Shown piece after piece: positions 21,687 to 33,178 of a DNA stretch of 64,000 nt. The position numbers and the translations under genes are program-made. The first letter of the stretch is position 1. Each line of letters begins with the position of its first letter. Under the pieces are notes generated by a model, which made no database searches, was not told where the DNA came from, and saw only the letters and a list, made by a program, of their open reading frames with translations. The DNA comes from Baylisascaris procyonis (Eukaryota > Nematoda > Chromadorea > Rhabditida > Ascarididae): the NCBI GenBank assembly GCA_037389465.1, contig JAZARR010000048.1, positions 1,067,001 to 1,131,000 on the forward strand. The letters are read 5' to 3'.

Positions 21687-23544
21687 TATAGCGTGCAGCG
21701 CGGCTTTGAATATGCATTCTTTGGTTTAAGTTTGTATCACAGGAATGCAACTCAGATCTGATGAGTTGAATGCTGATACGTTGACTTCTAAATTTCTATG
21801 CTGGTATGTTCCCTCCTGCCACTTTTAAATTTCTAAAGTTGTTAGTGCCAGCTTCTTATCTATATTGATCGTTTCTTTTGTCGTGGTTTTGACCACAAAT
21901 GGATGGAGAGAGGTTGCTGAAATTGGCTGAGCGAATTTGTTACGCTGAAAAATAACAATCGGACAACCGTTGCGATACAGACTACGAGCTGCAGCGGCTC
22001 TGTCTTATTTATGTTGGAGCAAAGAGTTAGCATCAGAGAGGCTGTCTCATCGACCACATACATATCAAGGAGTGCATCTTCAATGCCAACCATACCTTCA
22101 GCAATTCTTTTCGTGGGATGTCTCTCAACAATATATCTGTCAGAACTCAACATCCTATCATAGGAGAAATTCGCAATGCCATAAATTTTCCAACTTTTTT
22201 TTTCTTGTTTTTTTTCACCAGTGATCTTTGCAGTCATTCGGCACTTTCGCTCTCCTTATCATCTCATAATGCTTGCGTTATTTCTAGCAGAACTCACTCA
22301 ATTCCATCTCTCCAACACTATTTTTTGCATCTTTTTCATTTTTACACCAATTTTTTTGATCTTCGATATTTTTCCTACTATTTTGGGAATGCATGTTTAC
22401 ACTGACTTTCGTAGCTACTGGCCACCCTACGCTCAATCGGTGACTGAGAACAGCATGATCTCTTGATTTTTCAAAAAATGACAGTTGTCGGTGTTGCATT
22501 TGCAGGAGTTTATCATATCCGCTAACTTCCTCCCTCCCACCCCCTCCCCGTTGATTTCTCTGTGACTTTCATATGCTTTCCCGAATTTCCATTTTCAAGC
22601 ACTTGTGGGGAGCTCGGTTTGTGCTATTCGATGATGTTGGTCGTATGTGTGTATGCGCCTCACTGTCTGTGCGATAATTCGTTCTCGGGAATCACTGGGT
22701 CTAGAACTTCAAATTTCTTTTCTACCATCTACGTCATGTATTAATAAAAATCCATCGATCTGAAGAACTTATAGACGCTTACGTTTGAGGAAAGTTCTCT
22801 ATGCGTTCTACAATGACTCCAGCTACATTTTATATCGCTCAGGTTGCAGTTTTTCATTTCATTGGTTCGAAAGAGCAAATTTTCGTGGAAGATTTTTAAG
22901 TGGCGGTTGCTTTAATGAATTCATTGCTATAAATATTTAGATATTTGTTGGCTGTTCATTAAATTGGCTCATTTAGCAAACGGAATTGCGAGGGTAGTTG
23001 TCTTGCTACCTCATTCGACACGTTCTCTCCCTTGTTCATCAAAATCATTATCGCATAAAACCATCATATTCTGCAGCATGTAACGAAGTTAATTAACACA
23101 AAAATGCGCCTAATGAATAATGTAAGGAGTCATCAATGAAATCGAATGGAGAAGCGAGAGGAGCTGATAGTACGATATGCGCTTATGCGTTCCTCCGGCC
23201 AGACGATTGCTTTTATCAATTGTCCAGTAGAACATGTGCAACTGTGTTCATTTCAAACGAAGCTGACCGCTTATCCAAATCACACACATCGAATTCAGTT
23301 TTTTGCACCTTTACCGGTAGGAAATGCACCCCTACCCATTGCAGAACACGCGCAGTTTTCTTTTCTTTTCTTTTTTCAATTTCGAGGGTCAGCATTTCAT
23401 TCGAAGATTTTGGATGAAAGTGGAACTTCGTAAAAACGATCACGTATTTTCCAAGTTGTATCCGCCAAAGTTAATGAATCTGATCGCGTTGGCTTCTGAG
23501 TAAACGTATCGTACAGACAGACGCATATACAAATAAATACTTAC

Positions 23545-23651
23545 AAGCACGACCCAGCGAAAATGTCCGTTATGCGTGCCATGTTTCAACTGCTCATAAA
23601 CGTGGGCAACGTCGTGAATCTGCGCCAGTGTTTTCTTCTCCAAGCCGCCTT
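23545..23651 (-). CDS. Possible minus-strand nested exon (very tentative)
   Basis: On the minus strand a frame reads GLEKKTLAQIHDVAHVYEQL then KHGTHNGHFRWVVL and ends at a perfect GTAAGT donor (complement of 23539-23544). The pattern EK, DVAHVYEQL, G, G, VVL loosely resembles the C-terminal helix and strand of medium-chain dehydrogenase/reductase (quinone-oxidoreductase-like) proteins. No strong acceptor is visible upstream (an AG complementing 23652-23653 is the best), and I could not find the catalytic-domain or nucleotide-binding exons nearby. It may be an exon fragment of a nested gene, a pseudogene piece or chance. Confidence 0.22.
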
Positions 23652-23856
23652 CTTGTTATAACATTGCTGTGTTCTGTCTTTAATTCAAGCAATTCTATTG
23701 GAAGCGGCAGTGTTACCTCAAAAATCTTCCCTTTTTTTCCTTTTATCAAGGTTGGAACCAATCAACCTTTGTGCTTCTCAAGAACCTTATCTTCAATTGG
23801 GCTGTTCATTGAAAGATGCAGAAATAAGTTGTTTCACTTGTACCTGACGCTTGCAG

Positions 23857-23932
23857 ACATCGGTCGATTCAGCAGATGAGCTTCCCGAGATTGGTGGCCA
23901 CGAGTATTCAGCGATCGCACACTTCAATCCAG
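23857..23932 (+). CDS. Exon 16: acidic segment
   Basis: The acceptor is GACGCTTGCAG and the donor CCAG|GTCAGT. Enters phase 0, exits phase 1. The peptide reads TSVDSADELPEIGGHEYSAI then AHFNP and a split Gly codon. It is less low-complexity than its neighbours and might be the edge of a structured region, but no family is evident. Confidence 0.75.
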
Positions 23933-24658
23933 GTCAGTGTCATGTTGATATCAGAACAGGACAAACTGTTGACTGTTGCACGCAAATTGCCATAGATGAA
24001 TGGATATAAGACTCAATCTAACTCTCGAGTTTTAATGAGCATTCAGTTAGGAATACAAGCATTGCTTAGCTAATATATAGCTCATATTTGATATGCGCTA
24101 TCATTGCATTCTCATTGTTAACGTTTCCATCTATTCCTTCTATCCATCGAATTTACGAATGCGTCATAAGAGTCTGATTGTCTATGGCAGTTAATCAACG
24201 AGTTATTTTTGGCAATAAACTGCTGCTTTCTTTTGCGTTTAAAATGTCATTAGGCACTTTTCATTTTCAAGTATCACATTTACTGGTGAATAGTTGTAAT
24301 GTCAACTGCAGCGATAACAACTCTTATATAATTGATATGCAAATGGAAATTCATTTCGTTTTAGACAAATCTATGAGTTTGTGCAGGAAAAGAAACCAAG
24401 TGTATCGAGACGTTGTAAGTGCCGAAGAGATTCTATTGAGCGCAAAAATCGTCCAGGTGTCCAGCATCAACTCCCTTTGAAATGCCTTTACGACTGGGAG
24501 GATCTAGTTCGAACAGAATACACTCCTTAGTTGTTGCGGCTTCAATGTTTTTCTCATTACGCCTCGTCAGTTTTCAGTGTTCTGTGGGAAACGCACGTTT
24601 ACGTTTACGTCACATGCAGCTGCATAGTTGTCTTTTGCAGCAGTAGTTCCGCATCTTC

Positions 24659-24765
<107 letters not shown>

Positions 24766-26151
24766 GGATTGTTTGCTAGCATTGCAAAACAAATGAGTAG
24801 TTCGATTTAAAGAAGATGGTGTGACAGGGAAAATCTTCACCTCCCATATAACTTAAATCTTATTTCTTTGACAGTGATGTTGCTAACTGTTGGCTTTCGC
24901 TACGTTATAATCTAATAATAACGCGTCGTTTTTGGCTAATCGCAGCCCTCACTCTATTCTATGCAGCCTATTATTGTTAGGCGCCGTTTTCTGCATGCTG
25001 ACATGTGTTGTATGCCATGAGAACTTTTTCTGACGGCATCCATGCCAGAGATCTCGATAGGAAACAGCTATCCCGAATTCTTTGTCTGTTTTTTTCATTC
25101 CTCCGACTCCCTCGCCATGTCGCTTATGTGTGCGATTACGCGAGAGAAAACTGCTTCGCCTGTCAACAACATAAGACTTCTGGATTGTGATTAGTCGCTT
25201 TGAATCTCAAACGTTTGACTGCTCAGCTGTGAGGGTTTTAGTTATCACCCCTAATGCATTTTTGCATGGTTTCAGAAAATGGCTCTTTCTGATTCTGTTT
25301 ATTTCGAGTCTGAGGATAGGTCAATAGTAGCAGGAAAATACTCTGTCAGCATCCACTTAAATCAGCATCTTTTCAAATATCAGCACGACTGTGAGCTCTA
25401 TAAAGATCCCACTTAAGCTAACCTACAATCATACATGAATCGTTTCTCTTTTTTTGTACAAATTCATATGCGAAATCGCATGCCAGTTACCTGGGCCTGA
25501 GTTTTTCAAGGATGTTGAGTATTCTTCTCCCTTTGAACAGCAATTATGCGAAATCATGTGCTATGCGTATACATGAGAGACTAAAGAACAGCCGTGCAGG
25601 ACCGTTTGCCCAAAGTAGAGAACTATTTGCGCTTAAATGGCGAACTCGACTTCTTTCCTAGTTTCTTCTGCGGCTGCAGGCTTCTGTTAACCCAACCATT
25701 ACATATCACTAAATACCTTCATTGTTCTGTTTCCTCCTTTTTCTACTTTTTCTACAAAACACACCTGACGTGGCGGATTTTTTTTTCTGTAAAACACTCC
25801 TAAAAGGACGAGTATACACATAGGTGAACGATCTTTCCATCTAATTTTTGCATTTACCTTTAATGAGAGAACTTGTATGCGCATAACTTTTACTCATTGT
25901 GCTCACGGAATGTGTTTCCTTTCCACCGGCAAATTCATAATTGAGTGCCTCAACTGATATCCTGGTGGGTTTCTTAGCGTAAGTCAACACATTTAACATC
26001 TATTCGGTTGATCGTCTTCCAATTTACCGCACAACCAATTTTTCCTTCATTTCATGAAACGGTGTTAATGAAGTCAATTCTTCAAACGGATATAATCGAG
26101 AAAATTAGGACCAGTGATGGTTGAAGATTCATATTCGTATGATGTTTTTAG

Positions 26152-26242
26152 GGAGACGAAAGAAATCTCCAGCGCCAGTGCCAGGAATGTGGAATGGCCC
26201 CGATCACGAGATGAATATCAGTCAGATCAAAGCTATCGAGAA
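26152..26242 (+). CDS. Exon 17a: RRKK/proline segment
   Basis: The acceptor is ATGTTTTTAG and the donor GAGAA|GTACGT. It enters phase 1 and exits phase 2, matching exons 16 and 18. The peptide reads RRKKSPAPVPGMWNGPDHEM then NISQIKAIE. The phase 2 frame is also open (ETKEISSASARNVEW and on), so the frame choice rests on its neighbours: only the phase 1 reading lets exon 18 stay open for 59 codons. Confidence 0.72.
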
Positions 26243-26631
26243 GTACGTTTAATTGTTTCACTTTCACCAAACCATATCTCAGACCCTTTCGTCGTTTTTC
26301 TTGTAAATTTTCATGCTTTAATTTGATCAAATTTCTTTTTTCGGTTATTCGAATCGTTTCGTTTATTTGGTTGAAGAGCATTTTAATTCGCGACCAAATC
26401 AGTTTTGTGTTGTTGAAAGCTTTATTTTTCTCCATATGTGGCTTTTTGAAGTGTTCTTTGCGTTATACGTGTAAGAAAAACAAAGCTAACGCATGTTACG
26501 CCTATTGCAATTCGAGCACTCGAAGTTTTGAAAGTTCATTTGTATGTGCACAAAGGAATTTGATAATGAATCGTTGTTCGTGTCTCGGATCACATTATCT
26601 CATTTCGTGCAAATCTGGTTGGATCTTTCAG

Positions 26632-26676
26632 GCCGACGACGAGCGCCAATGCCACAATTCAACTTGCAAACAGAGG
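26632..26676 (+). CDS. Exon 17b (candidate alternative): RRRAPMPQF cassette
   Basis: The acceptor TGGATCTTTCAG is strong and the donor GAGG|GTTATC moderate. The segment is 45 bases in phase 1-1 and reads RRRAPMPQFNLQTE after a split Gly codon. It mirrors the start of exon 17a (Gly-Arg-Arg then Pro-rich), 390 bases downstream of it, and accepts the same incoming phase. With exon 17b, exon 18 would stop after eight full codons, so it must join to a different downstream exon (several phase 1 candidates exist) or give a short isoform. Confidence 0.4.
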
Positions 26677-27742
26677 GTTATCCAATATATTCCCACTTCA
26701 CCCCTTATTCCTATGCTAACATTATGCACGTCCGTTCATCTCACTTGAAACGCGCGATTATCACAGCACTAAAAGTGCACTCTTCTCTGACGCTTGAATC
26801 CCATACCATCGCCGAAGCAAGCTCACTTGTGCAAATTATTTTCGCAATTAGCATTATTTTCCTCCTTCGTTCTGGTTATGCTCCTGTACCCATACTTAGC
26901 ACTATTCTTCCCCTTTCGTCCACCCCACCCTCGTCGTCCTGCCTACTATTGGGGCCTGTGTTGTCTCGCCTTCCAAATTTATTGTCTGCGGTCTCACATG
27001 TTTATAGACTGGACATTCGTCGAGTTTCAATTCAAATTATGACTCGTTGTCGCGATTGCAGAGCGATATTAACACAACTTTTTTTCAAAAGCATATTATT
27101 TGTATTAGTTGCATGCTAGTCTATGGGAATGGAATGCGATTTTCTTTGTTTCCCCATGACGCTTCATACTTTCGATTTTCAGGATTATTTATACAAGCGT
27201 ATTCACTCACTTTTGCGTGCAAATGGAGCAAAATTTTATTGCCACAGCGCGAAGGCATTCGCTGGGAGTTGGACACTTTAGCACGCGAAAATCTATTTCG
27301 CAAGTGCGCTTGCTTTGACGACCACATGGAGCGCTTTAGCTCCTCATGATACAATAAGTCTGCGTCGTTTCGAATGCAATGCATGTTTCACTGTTCACCA
27401 CTACTGGCTAACTGCAACACCAAACATTAAACTTTCATTCAAAATACTTTGTTTCAGATTTGATTGACAACGATGCGCGAATCAGCTTAGGTCTTACTAA
27501 GCTGACGATATTTTCCATTTCGTTCGATAGGGTTTACACAAGATTGATTACATTTGTTTCCCCTCATGCTCTCAGGAAGTTTTATGCGAACTGCGCAGAA
27601 AGCAGCACTCATTTTTGTCATATCTTCTATTTTAAAGGTAACAAAAAAAGCTTGATCAAACTTCATACCGAATGGCACTTTAAAAATTTGGAGAATGTCG
27701 AGTATGAAAGCCTGCAATGATAGACGTCTTTGGCGTCCATTT

Positions 27743-27881
<139 letters not shown>

Positions 27882-28010
27882 GTTACCATCAAACTTCATC
27901 GCAAAATTCGTTGTGTTCTCAGCAACACGGTTAATTGAACACATGTTTCGAACACTGTGCACTCTGATGCATACTATTTGAAACTATTTGAAATCATTTA
28001 TGTGTTTTAG

Positions 28011-28190
28011 AGATCTTTCCTCGAACACGGGCAACGTAGTGACCATTCTGAAGACGTTCAGTTTTTGTGAGGCACCGTTGCTCACAGTCCGACTTCCAAA
28101 GAAGAAGGTTTTGAAAGAGATTAATATGGATGCATCCTTCGAAGCTTTCGAGACCGGCGAGCAAATCACGCTCACTAGGAAATGTGAATG
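28011..28190 (+). CDS. Exon 18: structured-looking segment
   Basis: The acceptor is ATGTGTTTTAG and the donor GAATG|GTAAGG. Enters phase 2, exits phase 2. The peptide starts DLSSNTGNVVTILKTFSFCE, continues APLLTVRLPKKKVLKEINMD and ends EQITLTRKCE. Alternating hydrophobic residues (VVTILKTFSF, LLTVRL, QITLTR) suggest beta strands, unlike the disordered exons before it. If the donor is not used, the frame meets TAA within GTAAGG, so intron retention would end the protein here after Trp. No domain family recognised. Confidence 0.75.
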
Positions 28191-28213
28191 GTAAGGATTG
28201 TTTTTTTCGCTAG

Positions 28214-28255
28214 GAACAAATTGGAACAAGATGATGATGCTGCAGGAAGTGGGGG
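28214..28255 (+). CDS. Candidate exon or C-terminal segment after exon 18
   Basis: An acceptor-like TTTTTTTCGCTAG at 28213 opens a phase 2 frame reading NKLEQDDDAAGSGG. It can exit at GGGG|GTACTG in phase 1, or run on through TANRSKPK to TGA at 28281-28283 as a C-terminus. The problem is spacing: directly after exon 18 it would need a 23-base intron, below the usual metazoan minimum. It could instead be joined from exon 17a (also phase 2), skipping exon 18. Confidence 0.38.
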
Positions 28256-28304
28256 TACTGCGAACCGCTCTAAGCCGAAATGACGGGAGGTGGAGGAGGT
28301 AGAA

Positions 28305-28324
28305 GGGTAGGGTAGGGGGAGGGG
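28305..28324 (+). other. G-quadruplex-type motif
   Basis: Four G runs (28305-28307, 28310-28312, 28315-28319, 28321-28324) with loops of one or two bases form a canonical quadruplex pattern on the coding strand, just after the possible stop at 28281-28283. Confidence 0.6.
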
Positions 28325-28329
28325 TCTGG

Positions 28330-31300
28330 AATGGAGGTGTACAGAGTCGAACTTGCTGTATTACCCTCAGTTTTGGCATGCAGCATGCGAAATAACTTAT
28401 TTGGTTAGTAGTCGCCGGTTTTATCGGATATAATTCAGCGCTTTGTAAGATGGTGGTTTACTTCTTGAACTTCATTTTTTAAAATCACTCCCCATCTATC
28501 TTTTTCCTTTTCATCGAGGCGGCCTTCATTTCCTCCACTATTGCTTTTTTTCTGAGCAGGAACCTATTATGGATTTATTTACATTCTGCTCGGTGTGCAC
28601 AGTGCACATTTCGCTAAATGTCCCCAAATCCGGACTCGCTGCTATTGCACCATTAATCATCTATTTCTTTCTTTGCAACTATCCATCTGGCTCACATGGT
28701 CGCTTGCACATCCTGCCCCTTAACACAACTTTTTTGCATAATTCATTGCCACTGATGGTCGACATTCAAGTCATTCGGTCTCATTTTGTTCAAAAACACA
28801 CCATCCGGCGAGTTTTGTTGTTCGACCAGACTCGTTGCATATAATTTACTTCTTGCTTGCAATATTGCACATGTGATCATAGTACTGGAGAGTGGTGATT
28901 GCGAGGGGTTGTTTCACTTCGTGGTGCTTTATGCGATAATGCTGCGATTAAGTTCCGCAATTCCTTTTTCCATGTAGAGCCGAGTTGTTTTTTAATATTT
29001 CAACTATCTTTGAAACATCATACTTTTATATTCATATTATGTGCACGGGTTGTAAGCTAGGATTTAGACGCAGGTATCTTCTCGTAAACGTCCTTGCAGC
29101 TCCTCGATCGTCAGCTTCACAAACACTTGACTTACGTTCTTCCCATCTCTCTTGCTAAGGGAGGAGAAGGAGAGATTGTCTTTCGTCATATTCACTCAAA
29201 TACACACTATGAATTGATGCGATAAGATAAGATTCGAGACATGATTATGCAGAACACAACATTAGTGGTAACTGTGCTGTCGGCCTGTGCATTGTTCTAT
29301 CGATTTTTTGCATTTCATCGTATTCTTTTTAGACTAATTTTTAAACACATCATTTTTTTCCAAAAAGTTTGAGCGAGCGGGTAGAGGATTGGAGAGTTCG
29401 GTTTCCTTGATGCAGATGTTTCACCCGAAATTGTGGGTCTTTTTATTGAAATATCTTCGAGCGGTAACGCGTAGAAATTTCCGGTTTAATGAAAAAGTTT
29501 GTGGCTGCTAAGGTTGTTTAACGTTATTTTGTTTAATTCATTATAAATGCGATTTCCTTTTTGAACACTTGCAAAGCTAGTTCCTAATTAATATATTTAA
29601 AACGTCATCACTTGGACGGAACTGTTGAAGCGATGAGAAGATATAACAATAAATTCGATTCGTTAGGCACTTCCACCTGGGCAGGTCTCTTCTTGCATTA
29701 GATTCACCTCAACAAACAGTTTATTGCAAGTATTTTCTGAATAAGTAATGTTCGTAAAAGTACTCAAGCTGCACTGCTTACTGCGTTTGTTTGCTGAGAT
29801 ATAATAATGTGATTTGTCAGGAAATATTGTTCTAGAAGTGCTAGAATGCAGTCATTTGTATGAGGCTGAATTTACGCTCTTCCTTTATGGATAATCTTAA
29901 AAAGTATTTTACATTAAATATCAACAAAGAATTCATCATTTTTCACTGAATACAATATTCATGGGTAACAAAAACAACGAAAATATTCCTTAAGACTATT
30001 AATGACAGTCGAATTCCTCATTATCTGTGTGGTTCAATCGTGATGTTATTTCGAGAGAAAGAGCTTCTCTGCATTTCCGGATGTTCTTTTTACAAAAAAA
30101 AAAAAAGAAAGAAAAAAATCAAAATATTACATTGTCAGCAAGCAATATTTGAAATCGTAACTTGCAGATGATTTTTTATTGCCATAAATACATCTTTTAT
30201 CGATAATTTGCTTGAACAGCAATTGCAGCCGTTTGCTAGCCGTTTGATCACATCATCCATCCTGTAATCCGGTTTTAACCATTCATGTCGAAGAACTCTT
30301 GCATATGGTGCCGGTTTATTCTATTCGAACTGTTGTTCTTCAACTTGCTTTCTTTTTTCTCACTGAATATTAAAAAAAAAAACAACTACAAAGTACTTCA
30401 GTCGTGTTCGGCTAAATGCTAAATGGTAGGTCCTCTAACGTAAATTGTTGGCAATAAGGCAGCTGGTTGTCACTCTCTTCTTTCACCTCTCTCTGCCTCT
30501 CCCTCTCACTGATGGCTTCCAAATTATTCCCTCGTTCCCAGCAGCAATTTAAAATTTAGAGCTCTCATTTGTACGACTTAACTCTCTCTCGTATATCACT
30601 AAATAGCTCTCTTCATCTATCTTTCTTTGAGAAACCACTCGTTTCTATTATTATGAATTTCTATTATAAGTCTAGTAATCATTCCTCTGATTTGAGTATA
30701 TTTAAGAACTATTTTGAAAATTGCCTTGTTGAGGAGATTTCAGTCACTCCATTATTCTCTGATAATTCTCTATTTTACCTCTTTATTTGCCTGAACATGC
30801 GTATTTTGCATTATATTCGCTTCGTCGATGCTTTCAGTGGCTCAAATTGTTCGCTTCGCAGAAATACGCAATCGCTTTTCAGTCATCCTTTGCTGTAGCA
30901 ATAAACATGACGCATGAAATTTGTGAAAACATTTAATTTTCAAAAAATGCTCAACGTTCCCATATGTTCTCACGTTTCTCTTATATTCCCAATTCCGATA
31001 TCTTCCTCTTTCCTACTACTGAATCGATAATAGCATTGCGTGGATACGCAATTCTACGATGTGTTTCGAAATTACGTAGCATATTTTTGATTGCAACCTC
31101 CTTGAAGAGCAGAACTACTAACAATGATAAGCTTAGCAGTTCCCAATGTCGGAGTGGTTAAAAGAAAGAGGGAGTAGATCTGCGAAAACTGAATCAGTAA
31201 AAGCAGGAGGAAACAAAATTTCCTCCTTTCCTATGAAGCACTCGTTGAAAGTGAGCCAAAATTAATGAAGCAATTGGAGGGATTGGACATCTCTCACTTT

Positions 31301-32977
31301 CGGACAGTCTGGTTCAAATTTTCGCACGTTTTTTCATCGTCTAGCAACCTGAAGGATATTTGCATCTGCATTCAAAGAAAAGCGATGCTCTTCTTGTCCG
31401 TACCCAGTCGGAGGAGCGATTTTATACATTGAAGAGAAGGGCCAAGTAATATATCTGCATTTCCTTCTTCTACTGCCGGAGAAACTTCATAGGATTGTCT
31501 TAAAAGGCATTTGACTTTTTTCAGTTCCCATTGCGCCGTCTCCCCCTTCTGATCACTTTTCACTGCCGGACAATGGAAAAGGAGACCATATAAAAGTCCA
31601 GCTTTTTGAGTTGAACGTTTCCACTTTGAACAGATAAAGTTTTCACTATTCTAAAGCAAAATAAACAGTTAATCTTTATCGTATACAGGAAAAAACGTTT
31701 TGTATTCAGTGTGCAGATTACGCAAATGACGCTCAAGTATTTATTGCTTTTCTTTCATTGAAATGACTGAATATCGAGTTGTGATGGAAAAGAATTCACT
31801 AAAAGTGATGTGGAAAGGCATAGTTTTTCATCTGTTTTTTCCTTCATGGGATACATTCGAAGACATATTCCCATTCGCTTTTTTCGCTTATGGGAGCACC
31901 CTATCAATGGCTGTGTATCGTCAATAATTTATTGGGCGGTCATGAATTAGCGACACCATTTGGAATGAATCATCGTCACAACAACTTTTTTGTGAATTCC
32001 TGCATTTCCCATTGCTCTTCGTCAATGCTTCTTATTGTCTCCTGCCACCGTTCGAAACGATGATTTCGAATTCCTCTTTGGACGCGTCTAAAAGTTTTAA
32101 TCTCATGAGGGATTCCACGTCAACATCGTATTCTGCGAATGCTTAGTCACTTTTGGTAGTAGATGTGCCTTCTCTATCACCTTGGATCTTAAGGCATCCT
32201 CTCCCCCATCTTCCACCCTTCGAGTCAAGGCGGACTTCTGAACAGACATTCGACATCTTAGTTTTTCGCATAAGCCATGATCTGTCGTTTTTAAAAAGTC
32301 GCCAGCTGAGCAATTCAAAGCTTTCCAACTCGCTAGCAAAACACCCTTTAAAGAATACAAACGTTTTTGAGCGTTTCGCAGTGTGCGTCATTTATCGAAC
32401 CTTTTTTGCATCGGAAATTCATGGGACAAGATATTTTGGCATTTCCGCTTGAAAATATAGATGGGTATTCAATATCGTTTGTCTTTGAGAGCAGTCTTCT
32501 CTAATATCGAATTGACTTTTATGTGAGGGCATTTTATCGACACCTTCAACTGCTGAAAACGGAACAATCAGCTGCCAAAGACAGCCAAACAGTATGTTGG
32601 GTGAAGGGCGTGAAACGAGCCGAAAAGTTTGCAATGAAGCTGGGAGCGGCTTATGATTGACCTTCACGTTTTGAAATGTTTGATTTCGATCAGTATAGCA
32701 CTCCTTTTGGATGACGGGTCGTGACGCATGAAGGTCGACTAAATACTCATTTTCGTGATGGTTCCATTCGGATGATTCATGAGCTGGTGTAGAGGTGGAA
32801 GGCAGCCATACGACAGTCGTTCGACATCTGCAATGGAGAGGGAAGGCGCGAATATTGGAAGTCTGGAGGCAAGTGAATTGGATCCGAAAAACATTGTCTG
32901 CGCCTCTCTGCTTGGTCGCCATCAACTTATCCAACTTCAACATCCACTTTTTTGAAACTCATTGTAAATAGCAACAG
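28330..32977 (+). other. Long non-coding stretch with weak exon candidates
   Basis: Two stretches look protein-like in the plus orientation. At 31135-31256 a phase 0 frame after TTAGCAG reads FPMSEWLKERGSRSAKTESV and ends at a GTGAGC. At about 31525 a phase 1 frame after ACTTTTTTCAG reads PIAPSPPSDHFSLPDNGKGD and beyond. Neither fits the phase of exon 18 directly. On the minus strand 32419-32943 is open for 174 codons without a family resemblance. No repeat of note apart from short A/T runs. Confidence 0.45.
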
Positions 32978-33178
32978 GAGTAGCGGATGCTGATCAATGT
33001 GAAGCAGAAAGCGAAGGATTTACTCCGGCAGTCATCAAGAAGTGGTTGCCAAAAAAATGTCAATCAGATCTGCTTTGTGCAGTTCCAACATATAGCCAAG
33101 CAATAAAGCAGAAGCGTCCGAATCGAGCTTGTGAAGTGATCCTGAAGCAAGAAAAAGCTTGGCAGCACATAGCAAAGA
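32978..33178 (+). CDS. Candidate exon: Lys/Gln-rich segment
   Basis: A phase 1 frame starting VADADQCEAESEGFTPAVIK and passing KKWLPKKCQSDLLCAVPTYS stays open for more than 90 codons. A donor at AAGA|GTAAAG gives exit phase 1, which matches the next candidate exon at 44754. The acceptor (AAATAGCAACAG) lacks a pyrimidine tract, which is the main weakness. If the frame is read on, it ends at TGA in 33280-33282. Confidence 0.35.

Noticed and set aside
26677..27119. Continuation of the 191-codon plus-strand frame beyond exon 17b
   Set aside because: It becomes T-rich and hydrophobic with no donor or family sign; probably intron.
31522..31560. Strong TTTTTTCAG acceptor with a Pro-rich frame behind it
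   Set aside because: Attractive by eye, but neither incoming nor outgoing phase can be matched to a called exon; noted in the region entry only.
32419..32943. Minus-strand 174-codon ORF
   Set aside because: Checked for mariner-like or retroelement motifs and other families; none seen, and no splice context. Kept only as a note.
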